Shown in pieces: positions 34,954-44,409 of a DNA stretch of 64,000 nucleotides; within the stretch, counting starts at the first letter, position 1, and the number at the start of each line of letters is the position of its first letter. The DNA comes from Bacillus siamensis KCTC 13613 (GTDB taxonomy: Bacteria > Bacillota > Bacilli > Bacillales > Bacillaceae). The stretch covers positions 62,001 to 126,000 of the forward strand of contig NZ_AJVF01000021.1 of NCBI RefSeq assembly GCF_000262045.1, given 5' to 3'. The notes under the pieces were generated by a model, which saw only the letters and a program-made list of their open reading frames with translations, made no database searches and was not told the origin of the DNA. The position numbers were made by a program, and so were the translations under genes.

Positions 34954-36024
34954 TTATACTTCAACCACCCATCTGAACGAATCCGGCACCTTCCCGACCT
35001 GGATGCCGGTAATGGTTTCATAGAGCCTTTCTGACACTTCACCGATCAAGCCGTTATTCAGCTCAATTGTTTCTCCGTGAATGTGCAGCTCGCCGACCGG
35101 TGAGATGACGGCTGCGGTTCCCGTACCGAATACTTCTGACACCTCGCCTCTCATCGCGGCATGATAGATGTCATCAATGGCAACCCGTTCTTCCCTGACG
35201 CGGATGCCCCAGCTTTTTAACAGCTCTATCACAGATGCGCGGGTGATGCCCCCGAGGATGCTTCCGTTTAGCGCCGGCGTTACAGCCTCTCCGTTTATAA
35301 TGAAAAAGATATTCATACTGCCTACCTCTTCAGCATATTTCTTTTCCACTCCGTCGAGCCAAAGCACCTGATCATAACCCAGTTCTTCGGCTTTCCGCTG
35401 AGCCTGTAAGCTGGCCGCATAGTTTCCGGACGTTTTAACATCGCCCACTCCGCCGGTGACGGCGCGCACATACTCATCCTCGACATAAATACGGATCGGT
35501 TTCAGCTGATCGCCGTAATACGAACCGACCGGCGTCAGGACAACCATGAATTTGTACCGCTTGGAAGGCCGGACGCCTAAAGAAGGCTCGGTCGCAATCA
35601 CAAACGGACGGATATATAAAGAAGTTCCTTTTTCTTTCGGAATCCATTCCTGCTCCAGCTCCACCAATTGTACCAATGCTTCCAGCGCAAGCTTCTCATC
35701 GAGAGGCGGCATGCTCATCCGCCGCAGCGATTTATTCAGCCGCTTTATATTTTGGTCAGGTCGGAACATCAATGCCCGTCCGTCTTCTGATCTGTAAGCC
35801 TTCAGCCCTTCAAATACGGCCTGCCCGTAATGGAAAACGGATGCGGACGGATCAAGATGAACCGGTTCATATGGTGTGATTCTCGGATCATGCCAGCCTC
35901 TTTCTTCTTCGTAATCCAGGACAAACATGTAATCAGTGAAGTACTTGCCAAATCCCAATGAAGCGGAATCCGGTTTTTCTTTTCTAGCTGTGACCTTACG
36001 TCTTTCAATCAGTTGATTCAACAA
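34954..36024 (-). CDS. ilvK: Branched-chain amino-acid aminotransferase
   Basis: About 356 residues of class IV (D-amino-acid transaminase fold), eukaryotic-type BCAT. FEGLKAYR lies near residue 74, the PLP Lys is in GDVKTSGNYAAS, and FGTGTAAVISPVG is near the C-terminus. It makes leucine, isoleucine and valine from their keto acids. A TTG start is chosen because AAAGG is then seven bases away. B. subtilis ybgE/ilvK is a known CodY target. Confidence 0.9.
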   Translation of the reverse strand: MLNQLIERRKVTARKEKPDSASLGFGKYFTDYMFVLDYEEERGWHDPRITPYEPVHLDPSASVFHYGQAVFEGLKAYRSEDGRALMFRPDQNIKRLNKSLRRMSMPPLDEKLALEALVQLVELEQEWIPKEKGTSLYIRPFVIATEPSLGVRPSKRYKFMVVLTPVGSYYGDQLKPIRIYVEDEYVRAVTGGVGDVKTSGNYAASLQAQRKAEELGYDQVLWLDGVEKKYAEEVGSMNIFFIINGEAVTPALNGSILGGITRASVIELLKSWGIRVREERVAIDDIYHAAMRGEVSEVFGTGTAAVISPVGELHIHGETIELNNGLIGEVSERLYETITGIQVGKVPDSFRWVVEV

Positions 36025-36050
36025 AAGCACACCTTTCTTGTAATTGTTTA

Positions 36051-36065
36051 AATTTTCAGTCTTTT
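36051..36065 (+). promoter_or_regulatory. Weak CodY-like motif upstream of ilvK
   Basis: AATTTTCAGTCTTTT has four mismatches to AATTTTCWGAAAATT and lies 27 bases ahead of the ilvK start. The rest of the 36025-36390 gap is AT-rich and gene-free apart from the gltP signals. Confidence 0.35.
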
Positions 36066-36253
36066 ATAAGCTGCCTGTTTTCTCTGCCTGAATCGTGTAT
36101 GCACAGATATATAAGGATGCAGTTGACCGTATCATATCAAATATACCACTTATAAGAGGATAATTATCAAAATTTTTGATATTTTCAAGCGAAAATCTGA
36201 CTTTATTTTATTCTCCTTCATTTTTTTCAATGAGGACTTTCTGTCATATTAAA

Positions 36254-36267
36254 TGATTGCGCTTACA
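36254..36267 (+). promoter_or_regulatory. Possible cre site upstream of gltP
   Basis: TGATTGCGCTTACA matches 12 of 14 positions of the cre consensus, 124 bases before the gltP start. Confidence 0.4.
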
Positions 36268-36390
36268 TAATGTAAAGAAATCCTCTCTTTCGCAAAGTCA
36301 ATTTTGTGACAAATTTATGGCGGAGAGGAAGGTGGTTGCCGCCTGCTTCACGAATTACGTAAGAAATGCGCAAGTAAAAGGGGGATTCGC

Positions 36391-37641
36391 TTGAAAAAAT
36401 TTATCGCATTTCAGATTTTGATCGCCTTAGCCATCGGAGCACTGATCGGCCATTTCTTCCCGGATTTCGGGATGGCGCTGCGGCCCGTGGGAGACGGATT
36501 TATCCGCCTGATTAAAATGATTGTCGTGCCGATCGTGTTCTCGACCATTGTCATCGGAGCCGCCGGCAGCGGCAGTATGAAAAAGATGGGCAGTCTCGGC
36601 ATCAAAACGATTATTTGGTTTGAAGTGATTACGACGCTTGTTCTGGGGCTCGGCCTCCTATTGGCAAACGTGCTGAAGCCGGGAGTCGGCCTTAACCTCT
36701 CTCACCTTGCTAAAAAAGACATTCACGAGCTTTCCGGCTATACGGAAAAAGTAGTCGACCTGAAACAAATGCTTCTTGATATTATCCCCGTTAATATCAT
36801 TGACGTTATGGCGAAAAACGATCTTCTCGCCGTCATCTTTTTCGCGATCCTATTCGGTGTTGCCGCAGCCGGCATCGGCAAAGCCTCCGCACCTGTCATG
36901 AATTTCTTTGAATCAACGGCAAATATTATGTTCAAGCTGACGCAAATGGTGATGGTCACCGCTCCGATCGGCGTTCTTGCCCTTATGGCCGCCTCAGTCG
37001 GACAATTCGGAATCGCGCTTTTGCTCCCGATGCTGAAGCTGATCGGCACTGTGTTTCTCGGGCTGTTTTTGATCCTCTTCGTTCTGTTTCCGATTGTCGG
37101 GCTTATCTTTAAAATCAAGTACTTTGAAGTGCTGAAAATGATTTGGGATCTGTTTTTGATTGCTTTTTCCACGACAAGCACAGAAACCATTCTGCCTCAG
37201 CTGATGGATCGGATGGAGAAATACGGCTGCCCGAAGCGGGTCGTCTCCTTTGTGGTTCCGTCAGGCTTATCGCTGAATTGTGACGGCTCCAGTCTCTATT
37301 TATCGGTGTCATGTATTTTTCTGGCGCAGGCTTTTCATGTGGAGATGCCGCTTTCTCAGCAGCTTCTGATGATGCTTGTGCTCGTCATGACAAGCAAAGG
37401 CATTGCCGCCGTCCCGTCAGGCTCACTCGTCGTGCTTCTGGCGACAGCGAATGCCGTCGGTCTCCCTGCGGAAGGCGTCGCCATCATTGCCGGTGTCGAC
37501 CGCGTCATGGACATGGCGAGAACCGGCGTCAACGTGCCCGGCCATGCGGTCGCCTGTATCGTCGTATCTAAATGGGAAAAAGCCTTCACATATAAAGGGT
37601 CCGTCACGGCGGACCAGACCGCCCGGACAGAAAGTATGTAA
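36391..37641 (+). CDS. gltP: Proton/sodium-glutamate symporter GltP
   Basis: A 416-residue DAACS transporter with eight helices plus two re-entrant hairpins. Serine-rich [13 protein letters not shown] near residue 265 and [15 protein letters not shown] near the end are the substrate and cation loops. It starts at TTG behind AAAGGGGG. It imports glutamate and aspartate. In B. subtilis the gamAP genes lie between gltP and ilvK; they are missing here. Confidence 0.92.
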   Translation: MKKFIAFQILIALAIGALIGHFFPDFGMALRPVGDGFIRLIKMIVVPIVFSTIVIGAAGSGSMKKMGSLGIKTIIWFEVITTLVLGLGLLLANVLKPGVGLNLSHLAKKDIHELSGYTEKVVDLKQMLLDIIPVNIIDVMAKNDLLAVIFFAILFGVAAAGIGKASAPVMNFFESTANIMFKLTQMVMVTAPIGVLALMAASVGQFGIALLLPMLKLIGTVFLGLFLILFVLFPIVGLIFKIKYFEVLKMIWDLFLIAFSTTSTETILPQLMDRMEKYGCPKRVVSFVVPSGLSLNCDGSSLYLSVSCIFLAQAFHVEMPLSQQLLMMLVLVMTSKGIAAVPSGSLVVLLATANAVGLPAEGVAIIAGVDRVMDMARTGVNVPGHAVACIVVSKWEKAFTYKGSVTADQTARTESM

Positions 37642-37647
37642 ACACAA

Positions 37648-37676
37648 AAAAGACCACCTCATTGGTGGTCTTTTCT
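37648..37676. terminator. Bidirectional terminator gltP / trhO
   Basis: AAAGACCACC and GGTGGTCTTTT arms with loop TCATT, set between convergent stops. Confidence 0.88.
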
Positions 37677-37677
37677 A

Positions 37678-38646
37678 TTAATCAATCGCCGCATGATCTT
37701 CTTTTTCAATCAAAGCAAGGCGTTCATTGATTTCTTCTTGAGTCATTTCGTGCTCTTTCACATACATGTTGCGTTCGTTTGTACGGCATTCGTGACTGCA
37801 GCTGCGCATGTACTTGTATTCATTCTCAGGTGTGCAGATCATTTTTTTATTACATGCCGGATTTGCGCAGTTCACATAACGCTCGCAAGGCTCGCCCGTG
37901 AAATAATCTTTTCCGATAATGACATGCTCTACGCGGTTGACCGGTACGCTGATTCTTTCGTCAAATACGTAGCACTGTCCGTCCCACAGTTTGCCTTGGA
38001 CTTCAGGATCTTTACCGTAAGTGACGATACCGCCGTCAAGCTGGGACACGTCTTCAAAGCCCTGCTTCAGCAGCCAGCCGGAAAATTTCTCACAGCGTAC
38101 GCCGCCTGTGCAGTACGTGAGGATTTTTTTGCCTTCGAGCATGTCTTTGTGCTCTTCAATCCAGTCCGGCAGCTCACGGAACGCCTCAATATCAGGTCTG
38201 ACCGCTCCGCGGAAATGACCGAGATCATACTCATAGTCGTTTCTGGCGTCAATCACGATCGTGTCAGGATCCTGCATTTGCTCATAAAAGTCTTTCGGTT
38301 TTAAGTGTTTGCCCGTCGTGGTATTCGGATCAACATCATCTTCGAGACGAAGCGTCACCAGCTCTTTTTTATGGCGGACAAACATTTTGCGGAACGCATG
38401 TCCGTCAGTCTCATCAATTTTGATCGGCATGTCGGCAAAACGCGGATCAGCTTTCAGCGCATTCATGTATTGATCCGTCTGTTCAACCGTTCCGGACACC
38501 GTACCGTTAATGCCTTCCTCAGAAATCAAAATACGGCCTAACAGACCGAGCTCCTTACAAAACTTCAAATGCTGAGCCGTGAATTCCTCAGGCTCATCAA
38601 TCTTTACATATTTATAATAAAGTAAAACTCTATATTGTTTTTCCAT
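37678..38646 (-). CDS. trhO: tRNA uridine(34) hydroxylase TrhO (rhodanese family)
   Basis: 322 residues: an N-terminal ferredoxin-like domain (1-95), a rhodanese domain (about 125-220) with the active Cys in [13 protein letters not shown], and a C-terminal part with Cys residues ([12 protein letters not shown]) that may bind zinc. TrhO introduces 5-hydroxyuridine at tRNA position 34 with oxygen. The B. subtilis orthologue is YbfQ. Start ATG near a promoter-like AT-rich region. Confidence 0.9.
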   Translation of the reverse strand: MEKQYRVLLYYKYVKIDEPEEFTAQHLKFCKELGLLGRILISEEGINGTVSGTVEQTDQYMNALKADPRFADMPIKIDETDGHAFRKMFVRHKKELVTLRLEDDVDPNTTTGKHLKPKDFYEQMQDPDTIVIDARNDYEYDLGHFRGAVRPDIEAFRELPDWIEEHKDMLEGKKILTYCTGGVRCEKFSGWLLKQGFEDVSQLDGGIVTYGKDPEVQGKLWDGQCYVFDERISVPVNRVEHVIIGKDYFTGEPCERYVNCANPACNKKMICTPENEYKYMRSCSHECRTNERNMYVKEHEMTQEEINERLALIEKEDHAAID

Positions 38647-38752
38647 GATTTATACACCCTGTTCAATTATATTAATGATCACGCACACTATACTATATCA
38701 TACAGGAAAACGGGCGAAAGATGAACATTTCCGTCCGGACTCTTTCTTCCAG

Positions 38753-39028
38753 TCACGCTTCTCCTTTTATTACCTGCTGAAAATAAAACCGATACGTATT
38801 GCGCAAAAAGGTTTCAAGTGAAAGGCCGGCGGCAGTCTGATACTTGCCGATGATAAACGGAAAACGGTCACGGCCTTTTTCGCGCAGGACATCGGCGCTG
38901 TCTTCACCCAGTTCCGAAATGAGCGATTCGATGACAGGCCAGCTGGCATCCCGCACGGCTTCCAAAGCTTGCTGATTGCCTGTAAGCAGGTATTGCTCTA
39001 TCAGCTTTGCCAAATCCTTTTCTTCCAT
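38753..39028 (-). CDS. ybfN: Small protein YbfN
   Basis: About 91 residues, acidic and helical, with no signal or membrane segment. The ATG at 39028 fits AAGGAAG better than the GTG three codons earlier. It lies 42 bases after psd, as in B. subtilis, and may belong to that operon. The fold resembles a short regulator (SLETFLRNTYRFYFQQV), but I can name no family. Confidence 0.7.
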   Translation of the reverse strand: MEEKDLAKLIEQYLLTGNQQALEAVRDASWPVIESLISELGEDSADVLREKGRDRFPFIIGKYQTAAGLSLETFLRNTYRFYFQQVIKGEA

Positions 39029-39070
39029 ATTGTTCACTTCCTTACACCATATAAAAAAGAGGAGCAGCTT

Positions 39071-39886
39071 TTATAAAGCGGACGCCTCCTCCTGTGACTC
39101 CGCATAACCGATGATCTGGCCGACCTGTAACTCCCGGCCTTCAATGAGGTTATCCGAAGGGGTAAACATATCCTTCTCAAATACTAAAATAACGGTCGAT
39201 CCAAATGAAAAATAGCCCAGCTCTTCACCCGTTTCAAGCCTGTTTCCGGTGTTTGTCTGAACGATGGAATTAATATTCATCGCACCTACCGGAATCATGA
39301 GCATCTGCTGGTTACCACGGGTGAGCTCGTACACATAACGGTAATTTTTTGAGAGCACGTCTTTCCCGTACTTCAATCCCATCGTATTGACGGGATAGGA
39401 GCGTTTCCCCAGCTCGGCCAGCTTCTGATACGTACAGCTGATGGGGGAATGGAAGCGGTGGTAATGTCTCGGGCTCAGATAAAGCACGGCAAAACGGCCG
39501 CCGTTGTATTTGTGATCGGCGCTTTTAAACCCCGTCAGTTCAGCGAACGAATAATCCTTCCCTTTTACCATGAAGGTTTGATTCGGATTAATCATGCCCA
39601 CCGTCTGAACGACGCCGTCCACAGGACTGACGATGGCGTTCTTCTCTTTTGCCACGGGGCGGAGATTCAAATTAATATCACGAATGAAAAATGACGCCAG
39701 TGAATCAAAGTCAGAGGCTGTCCGTTCCGTTTCATTCCAGTTGATGCGATAGTGTTTGGAAAACAGCGGAATCATCGGCTTGCTCAGTTTCGATTCACAG
39801 AAGTTTTTAATGAGATGGGACGTCAATCGATTATTAGTCAGTTCAATCAATGAACGATAAAGAACTTTAGCAGCAGTATTAAACAT
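39071..39886 (-). CDS. psd: Phosphatidylserine decarboxylase
   Basis: 271 residues, short Psd form. SPVDGVVQ is near residue 87, PRHYHRFHSP near 138, and the self-cleavage site FGSTVILVFEKD near 230 has the Ser that becomes the pyruvoyl group. It turns phosphatidylserine into phosphatidylethanolamine at the membrane. The start overlaps ybfM by eight bases. Confidence 0.94.
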   Translation of the reverse strand: MFNTAAKVLYRSLIELTNNRLTSHLIKNFCESKLSKPMIPLFSKHYRINWNETERTASDFDSLASFFIRDINLNLRPVAKEKNAIVSPVDGVVQTVGMINPNQTFMVKGKDYSFAELTGFKSADHKYNGGRFAVLYLSPRHYHRFHSPISCTYQKLAELGKRSYPVNTMGLKYGKDVLSKNYRYVYELTRGNQQMLMIPVGAMNINSIVQTNTGNRLETGEELGYFSFGSTVILVFEKDMFTPSDNLIEGRELQVGQIIGYAESQEEASAL

Positions 39887-40367
39887 TGATTACTCCTATG
39901 AATTTTCCTATAGTAATAAAAATAAAACACCATAAAAACGCTCCGATGGCGGCGAAGCATAAGTAGGTTTTGAAATCCATTCTGCCGATTCCGGAAAAGT
40001 AGCAGGTCACGTGTCTGATGCCTGGGATGAAATAACCCAAAATAATGGTGTACGGCCCGTACTTTTTCATCCACCTGTCTACTTTCTCCATCCTCTTTTC
40101 CTTCAGGCCGACCCATTTTCCGAACTTATTAATAAACGGCCGGCCGGCTTTTCTGCCGATGAAGTAGCTGATAATCATCCCCAGGAGAGCTCCGATAAAG
40201 CTGATCAGAATGGAGAGCTCATAATTCAGCACTTTTATATGGGCGAAGTAGCCCACAAGCGTCATCATGACTTCATCCGGAATAGGCAATCCGATAATAC
40301 CAAGTGTCAGCATGAGAAAAATCGCGATATATCCGTAATCGGAGATTAATTGCTGAACTAATTCCAT
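39879..40367 (-). CDS. ybfM: DedA/SNARE-associated membrane protein YbfM
   Basis: A 162-residue DedA-family protein with four to five membrane helices. GLPIPDEVMM near residue 26 and FIPGIRHVTCYFSGIGRM near 113 are DedA signatures. Members act as lipid flippases or scramblases. Its place between pssA and psd, overlapping both, points to a role in moving aminophospholipids or undecaprenyl phosphate; this is inference. Confidence 0.88.
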   Translation of the reverse strand: MELVQQLISDYGYIAIFLMLTLGIIGLPIPDEVMMTLVGYFAHIKVLNYELSILISFIGALLGMIISYFIGRKAGRPFINKFGKWVGLKEKRMEKVDRWMKKYGPYTIILGYFIPGIRHVTCYFSGIGRMDFKTYLCFAAIGAFLWCFIFITIGKFIGVINV

Positions 40368-40891
40368 CTTCTGCTCTCCAGGTTTTCAGGCGCCTGTTTT
40401 TTAAAGTGGGGAAATTTAATATTGCTGACCATTAAATAACCGAGCGCGATCGTTCCCGCCCCCAGAAGAAAAGCGTTATTGATGAAGCTCAAAATAACAA
40501 GACACATCCCCGCAAACGGAATCGGCATCCCGATAAACGTCGGCAGCTTGCTTTGTCCGATATTAAATCTCGAGAGCCGGATCATTCCGCAGATGCTGTA
40601 GGAAAGCGCGATTAAAATTCCGATGAACGGAATCGTATATAGTGAAACAGTGTAAGCAAGCATAGACGGCGCCACGCCGAACGTCACGAGATCAGCAAAA
40701 GAGTCAAGCTCCCTTCCCATCTCCGATACCGCGTTCAGCTTACGGGCGGCCAAACCGTCAAAAAAATCGAGAAACATCCCGATGAAAATAAAGATCACCG
40801 CGGAGTGAATATTATGATACAAAAGGGAATGAATCGATAGAAGCCCGCAAATAAAATTTCCAATTGTGATCATACTAGGTATATAATTCAC
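40358..40891 (-). CDS. pssA: CDP-diacylglycerol-serine O-phosphatidyltransferase
   Basis: A 177-residue CDP-alcohol phosphatidyltransferase with the full signature DG-x2-AR-x8-G-x3-D-x3-D (DGLAARKL...GRELDSFAD, about 44-66) and several membrane helices. It makes phosphatidylserine from CDP-diacylglycerol and serine. It starts at GTG with GGAGG twelve bases before. First gene of pssA-ybfM-psd. In B. subtilis the operon is read by SigX; I saw only a weak ECF-like pattern upstream. Confidence 0.93.
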   Translation of the reverse strand: MNYIPSMITIGNFICGLLSIHSLLYHNIHSAVIFIFIGMFLDFFDGLAARKLNAVSEMGRELDSFADLVTFGVAPSMLAYTVSLYTIPFIGILIALSYSICGMIRLSRFNIGQSKLPTFIGMPIPFAGMCLVILSFINNAFLLGAGTIALGYLMVSNIKFPHFKKQAPENLESRRWN

Positions 40892-41324
40892 AGTTTACAC
40901 AAACCTCCAATTAAAACCATATCAAATCGGACTGCGTATGCATAAAGACTCCATTTTACGGAAACATAAAATGAAATTCTTTCAATGCTATCATTCAAAT
41001 TCTTTTATTATACAGCATTTGGTGTTATTTGAACAATCTAATCTGGTGATTTTTGTTTTTTCGCCGTTCATATTAAGGTAAGCAATCGGGGTTATCTCTA
41101 TTCCGGATTACCCTGCTTAAATATTCCATGCCGATGAGACGGTCTGTCCGCGCTTCACGAATGAAAAGCCTTATGATGTATAGTTATTTCCTTCTCCGTT
41201 AAATGAGAACATTACATATAACGATTGCGGACATAAAAAGTTTCATGAATGAAAAAACCGGCAAAAAACGGCCTCATACATTATCTCACAACCCCGTTTT
41301 CCAGTATATAGTCTGCCCACACAA
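40892..41324. other. Gene-free region between purT and pssA
   Basis: About 430 bases with no supported ORF. It holds the pssA promoter region, an imperfect inverted repeat near 41081-41118 (AAGCA...TGCTT ends) and scattered short A/T runs. B. subtilis has mpr, ybfJ and ybfK here; no remnant of them was recognised. Confidence 0.5.
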
Positions 41325-41358
41325 AAAGGCGCCTTACCATTACGGTAAAAACGCCTCT
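41325..41358 (-). terminator. Terminator after purT
   Basis: AGGCGTTTTTACC/GGTAAGGCGCCT imperfect hairpin with TTTTTG on the minus strand. Confidence 0.7.
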
Positions 41359-41368
41359 TAAGATAGGT

Positions 41369-42523
41369 TTATGTAACAGATAAATGACTGAGTGCTTCGG
41401 CCGCTCTTTCTCTCGCCTCTTCAACCGTCTCGGCTGCAGAAAGCGCAACCGCCATTCGGCGTCCGGCTTTCGTGACAGGTTTTCCGAATATGCGGACCTG
41501 AGTGCTTTTTACCGCCAAGGCCTTCTCCACACCTTCAACCGCGTAATCAGCAAGCTCTTTTGGCGCCTTCAGCGGACGGCTTGCCCCCGGCGACAGCAGT
41601 GTGATTTCCGGAATCGGGAATCCCATTATCGCACGGACATGCAGCGCGAACTCTGACAAATTTTGCGTCACAAGTGTGACGAGGCCCGTATCATGCGGAC
41701 GGGGAGACACTTCGCTGAAATATACCTTATCTTTAGTAAGGAAAAGCTCAACCCCGAACAAACCGTATCCGCCGAGCTCGTCCGTTATGCTTTTCGCAAT
41801 GTGTTTCGCCTCTTCAATCTGCTGTTCTGTCATATGATGAGGCTGCCACGATTCAATATAGTCACCATCTTTTTGTTCATGTCCGATCGGTGCGCAAAAG
41901 GATGTACCGTTCGCCGCGCGCACTGTCAAAAGGGTGATTTCGGATTCAAACGGAATGAATTCCTCAACGATGACCCGGCCATTTTTCACCCGGCCGCCTT
42001 CCATCGCCATATTCCAGCAGCTTTCCAGCCCGGAAGCCGAGCGGCACACGCTTTGCCCTTTTCCGGAAGAGCTCATCAGCGGCTTCACCACGCACGGAAA
42101 GCCGATTGTTTCCGCCGCTTCTTTAAATTCTTCATATGTATTCGCGAATTCATAGCCGGCAGTCGGAAGGTGCAGCTTCTCTGCCGCTAGCCGTCTGATG
42201 CCTTCACGGTCCATCGTCAGCTTCGCCGCACGCGCATTCGGGATGACGTGAAAGCCTTCTTCCTCAAGCTTCAGCAGCTCATCCGTCGCAATGGCTTCCA
42301 CTTCCGGTACGATCAAGTCCGGTTTTTCTTTTTCAATGACTTCTCTGACCTGCGCTTTATCGAGCATATCGATGACATAGCTTTTGTGCGCGGTCTGCAT
42401 GGCAGGGGCATGCTCATAGCTGTCAACGGCTACAGTGACAACCCCGAGCCGCTGCGCTTCAATGACGACTTCTTTCCCCAGCTCGCCTGATCCCAATAAC
42501 AACATCTTTTTCGCCTGATACAT
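41369..42523 (-). CDS. purT: Formate-dependent GAR transformylase PurT
   Basis: 384 residues from [19 protein letters not shown]. Nucleotide-binding GSGELGKE lies at the N-terminus, then an ATP-grasp domain with SSSGKGQS and [24 protein letters not shown]. It uses formate and ATP to formylate glycinamide ribonucleotide in purine synthesis. The start has AGGGAGGGG before it; the longer frame has none. TATAAT lies 46 bases upstream. Confidence 0.92.
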   Translation of the reverse strand: MYQAKKMLLLGSGELGKEVVIEAQRLGVVTVAVDSYEHAPAMQTAHKSYVIDMLDKAQVREVIEKEKPDLIVPEVEAIATDELLKLEEEGFHVIPNARAAKLTMDREGIRRLAAEKLHLPTAGYEFANTYEEFKEAAETIGFPCVVKPLMSSSGKGQSVCRSASGLESCWNMAMEGGRVKNGRVIVEEFIPFESEITLLTVRAANGTSFCAPIGHEQKDGDYIESWQPHHMTEQQIEEAKHIAKSITDELGGYGLFGVELFLTKDKVYFSEVSPRPHDTGLVTLVTQNLSEFALHVRAIMGFPIPEITLLSPGASRPLKAPKELADYAVEGVEKALAVKSTQVRIFGKPVTKAGRRMAVALSAAETVEEARERAAEALSHLSVT

Positions 42524-42605
42524 GTCCTTTGGCCCCTCCCTTTCTATACCTCCCTCATTATAACGGAAATATTCAAAAAATAAAGACAAGACAGATAACC
42601 AAGCT

Positions 42606-43673
42606 CTATCCTGTCTTTTGCGCTGATTCGAGCGATTCAATCGCCGCTGACACGTCCTTCTCGCCATATTGCCCCATTAAGCATAACGATTCTTCCGCCC
42701 GGCAGGCGTGAGAAGAGATGCGGCGCTTGGCTTCCTCATGCATGTCACGGATGCCGAGTTCTTGGAGACTGACGGGAAATCCGAGCCGGCGGTAAAACGG
42801 AAGCAGCTCTTCAATCTCATGTCTCCGATTCTCAAGCGCAAGCTGCACCAATATGCCGTAAGCAACCTTCTGACCGTGCAGCACCTGATGTGTCTCCTGA
42901 ATAAAGCTGAGTCCGTTGTGCACCGCATGCGCCCCTGCCATCCTGCACAAACGGCCCCCATAGCCGCCGACCGTTCCCGCGAGCATAATAATCGTTTCCG
43001 CCGTCTGGATGAACGGTACTGACAGCTCACCTTTCTCCATGCTTACGACGGCTGCTTCACTGTAACGCAATAACAGATCACGGATATATTCCGCCTGCCT
43101 CAGCCCCGCCTGAGCCATCAGCGGCGCCGTCCCCGTATTTCTGATGACCGCTTCGGCCTCATACCATTTCGCCAGCGTATCACCGATCCCGCTTTTCATA
43201 TATTCAATGGGAGAGGAAAGCAAAAACAGCGGATCAACAAGCGTCAAATAGCTTGAACGCTTATGATAATCCACTCTGATAAAATTGCCGCTCTCATCAT
43301 ACATGACACTTAACGGCGTACTTGCCGCACACGTCCCCGCGATGGAAGGAACCATCACAGTCTCAATATCAAGCCGGTCTGCCGCCGCTTTTGCCAAATC
43401 CAACATCGTGCCGCCTCCGATACCGATGATCACATCCGCATCTTTCGCCTGCTCACAGACCTTACGCACCGCCTCAGGTGAACAGTATCCTTTATGCTGA
43501 ATCACATCCCAGGAAGAACCGCCGCTGTAATCGGAGAACGCCTGATAGGATTTGATTCCGGTCACAATCACGGGTTTTCTGAATGTCTCCAGCAGCCCCG
43601 GAAGCTCTTTTGCGATTCCTTCCTTACATATATATTGATTCGGGCCGCTTCGTACGATATCTTCAGGCTTCAT
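42606..43673 (-). CDS. Iron-containing alcohol dehydrogenase / glycerol dehydrogenase-like
   Basis: 355 residues of the group III (iron-type) dehydrogenase fold: [16 protein letters not shown] near residue 86 binds NAD(P), and metal ligands are expected in [20 protein letters not shown] and [11 protein letters not shown]. It resembles E. coli YbdH/HcxA and glycerol dehydrogenases. Substrate unknown. It lies between an XRE regulator and purT, all on the minus strand; I do not recall it at this place in B. subtilis. Confidence 0.82.
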   Translation of the reverse strand: MKPEDIVRSGPNQYICKEGIAKELPGLLETFRKPVIVTGIKSYQAFSDYSGGSSWDVIQHKGYCSPEAVRKVCEQAKDADVIIGIGGGTMLDLAKAAADRLDIETVMVPSIAGTCAASTPLSVMYDESGNFIRVDYHKRSSYLTLVDPLFLLSSPIEYMKSGIGDTLAKWYEAEAVIRNTGTAPLMAQAGLRQAEYIRDLLLRYSEAAVVSMEKGELSVPFIQTAETIIMLAGTVGGYGGRLCRMAGAHAVHNGLSFIQETHQVLHGQKVAYGILVQLALENRRHEIEELLPFYRRLGFPVSLQELGIRDMHEEAKRRISSHACRAEESLCLMGQYGEKDVSAAIESLESAQKTG

Positions 43674-43747
43674 TCGAATCTCTCCTCTGGCTGGAATTTA
43701 TATATATATTTTCTCACTTGTCAGAAAATACATCAACCGGAGGTGCA

Positions 43748-44218
43748 TCAGCGCTTCGCTTCCTCCGCCTCCAAAAACAGCTCATCAAGCCGCTCCAAAG
43801 CCTCTGCCTTTTCAAAACTGCTGAACCACAGATCATCATAAGAATCCAGGATGCGGTAATGGTGGGAAATCAAATGCTGCTGCAAGCGGAACTCACCTTT
43901 TTTCTCGATGGTTTTCCACCACACCTTGCCGCCCATCGTCTTCCCCTTCGGCCTGTCAATTGTGCGATGGGCAACCGCTTCAATGACCTCCAGCGGATCA
44001 TCTCCTAATACGGATTGCAGTGTTTCACTTGATCTGAAAAGCGCGCAAACCGCCACAACATGCGGCCATTCCGCAAGCGCCCGCCCTTTCTCAATCTGCA
44101 CCAGCGCCTTTTTGGAAAGACCGATCACATCCGCCATTTTCTCTTGCGTATAGCCTCTCTCCGACCGGATTTTCTTCAGCTGGACCGAGACAAGCTCAGT
44201 CATATAATCTTGATCCAT
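43748..44218 (-). CDS. XRE-family transcriptional regulator
   Basis: About 156 residues from the ATG behind TGGAGG. The helix-turn-helix (YTQEKMADVIGLSKKALVQIEKG) lies at about residues 22-44. The C-terminal half is an uncharacterised domain with a WWKTIEKKGEF segment. It precedes the iron-type dehydrogenase by 74 bases and may control it. It is divergent from the LXG toxin gene, so regulation of the toxin is also possible. Confidence 0.8.
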   Translation of the reverse strand: MDQDYMTELVSVQLKKIRSERGYTQEKMADVIGLSKKALVQIEKGRALAEWPHVVAVCALFRSSETLQSVLGDDPLEVIEAVAHRTIDRPKGKTMGGKVWWKTIEKKGEFRLQQHLISHHYRILDSYDDLWFSSFEKAEALERLDELFLEAEEAKR

Positions 44219-44409
44219 CTCAACCTCCATATTTATCAATATAGCCATTTTACACCGCGTGACGCCTTTTTTATATCGGTACATTTTTAAATGAATCAAA
44301 AGAAGCGGTAAAAAAGTACCCTTTTCCTCTTTTTCTCAATTCACGAACAGAAATTGGCATCCTCATGGTAAAATACGGTCGGAGAAAATCAGGCGAAAGG
44401 ACACTGTAT

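Noticed and set aside
36025-36390. T-box or other leader for ilvK
   Set aside because: No T-box sequence or terminator lies before the ilvK start; only a weak CodY-like motif is visible.
40905-40990. SigX/SigW-type promoter for pssA
   Set aside because: A TGAAAG...CGTA pair is present, but its spacing of 18 bases is off the usual value, so it is not listed as a feature.
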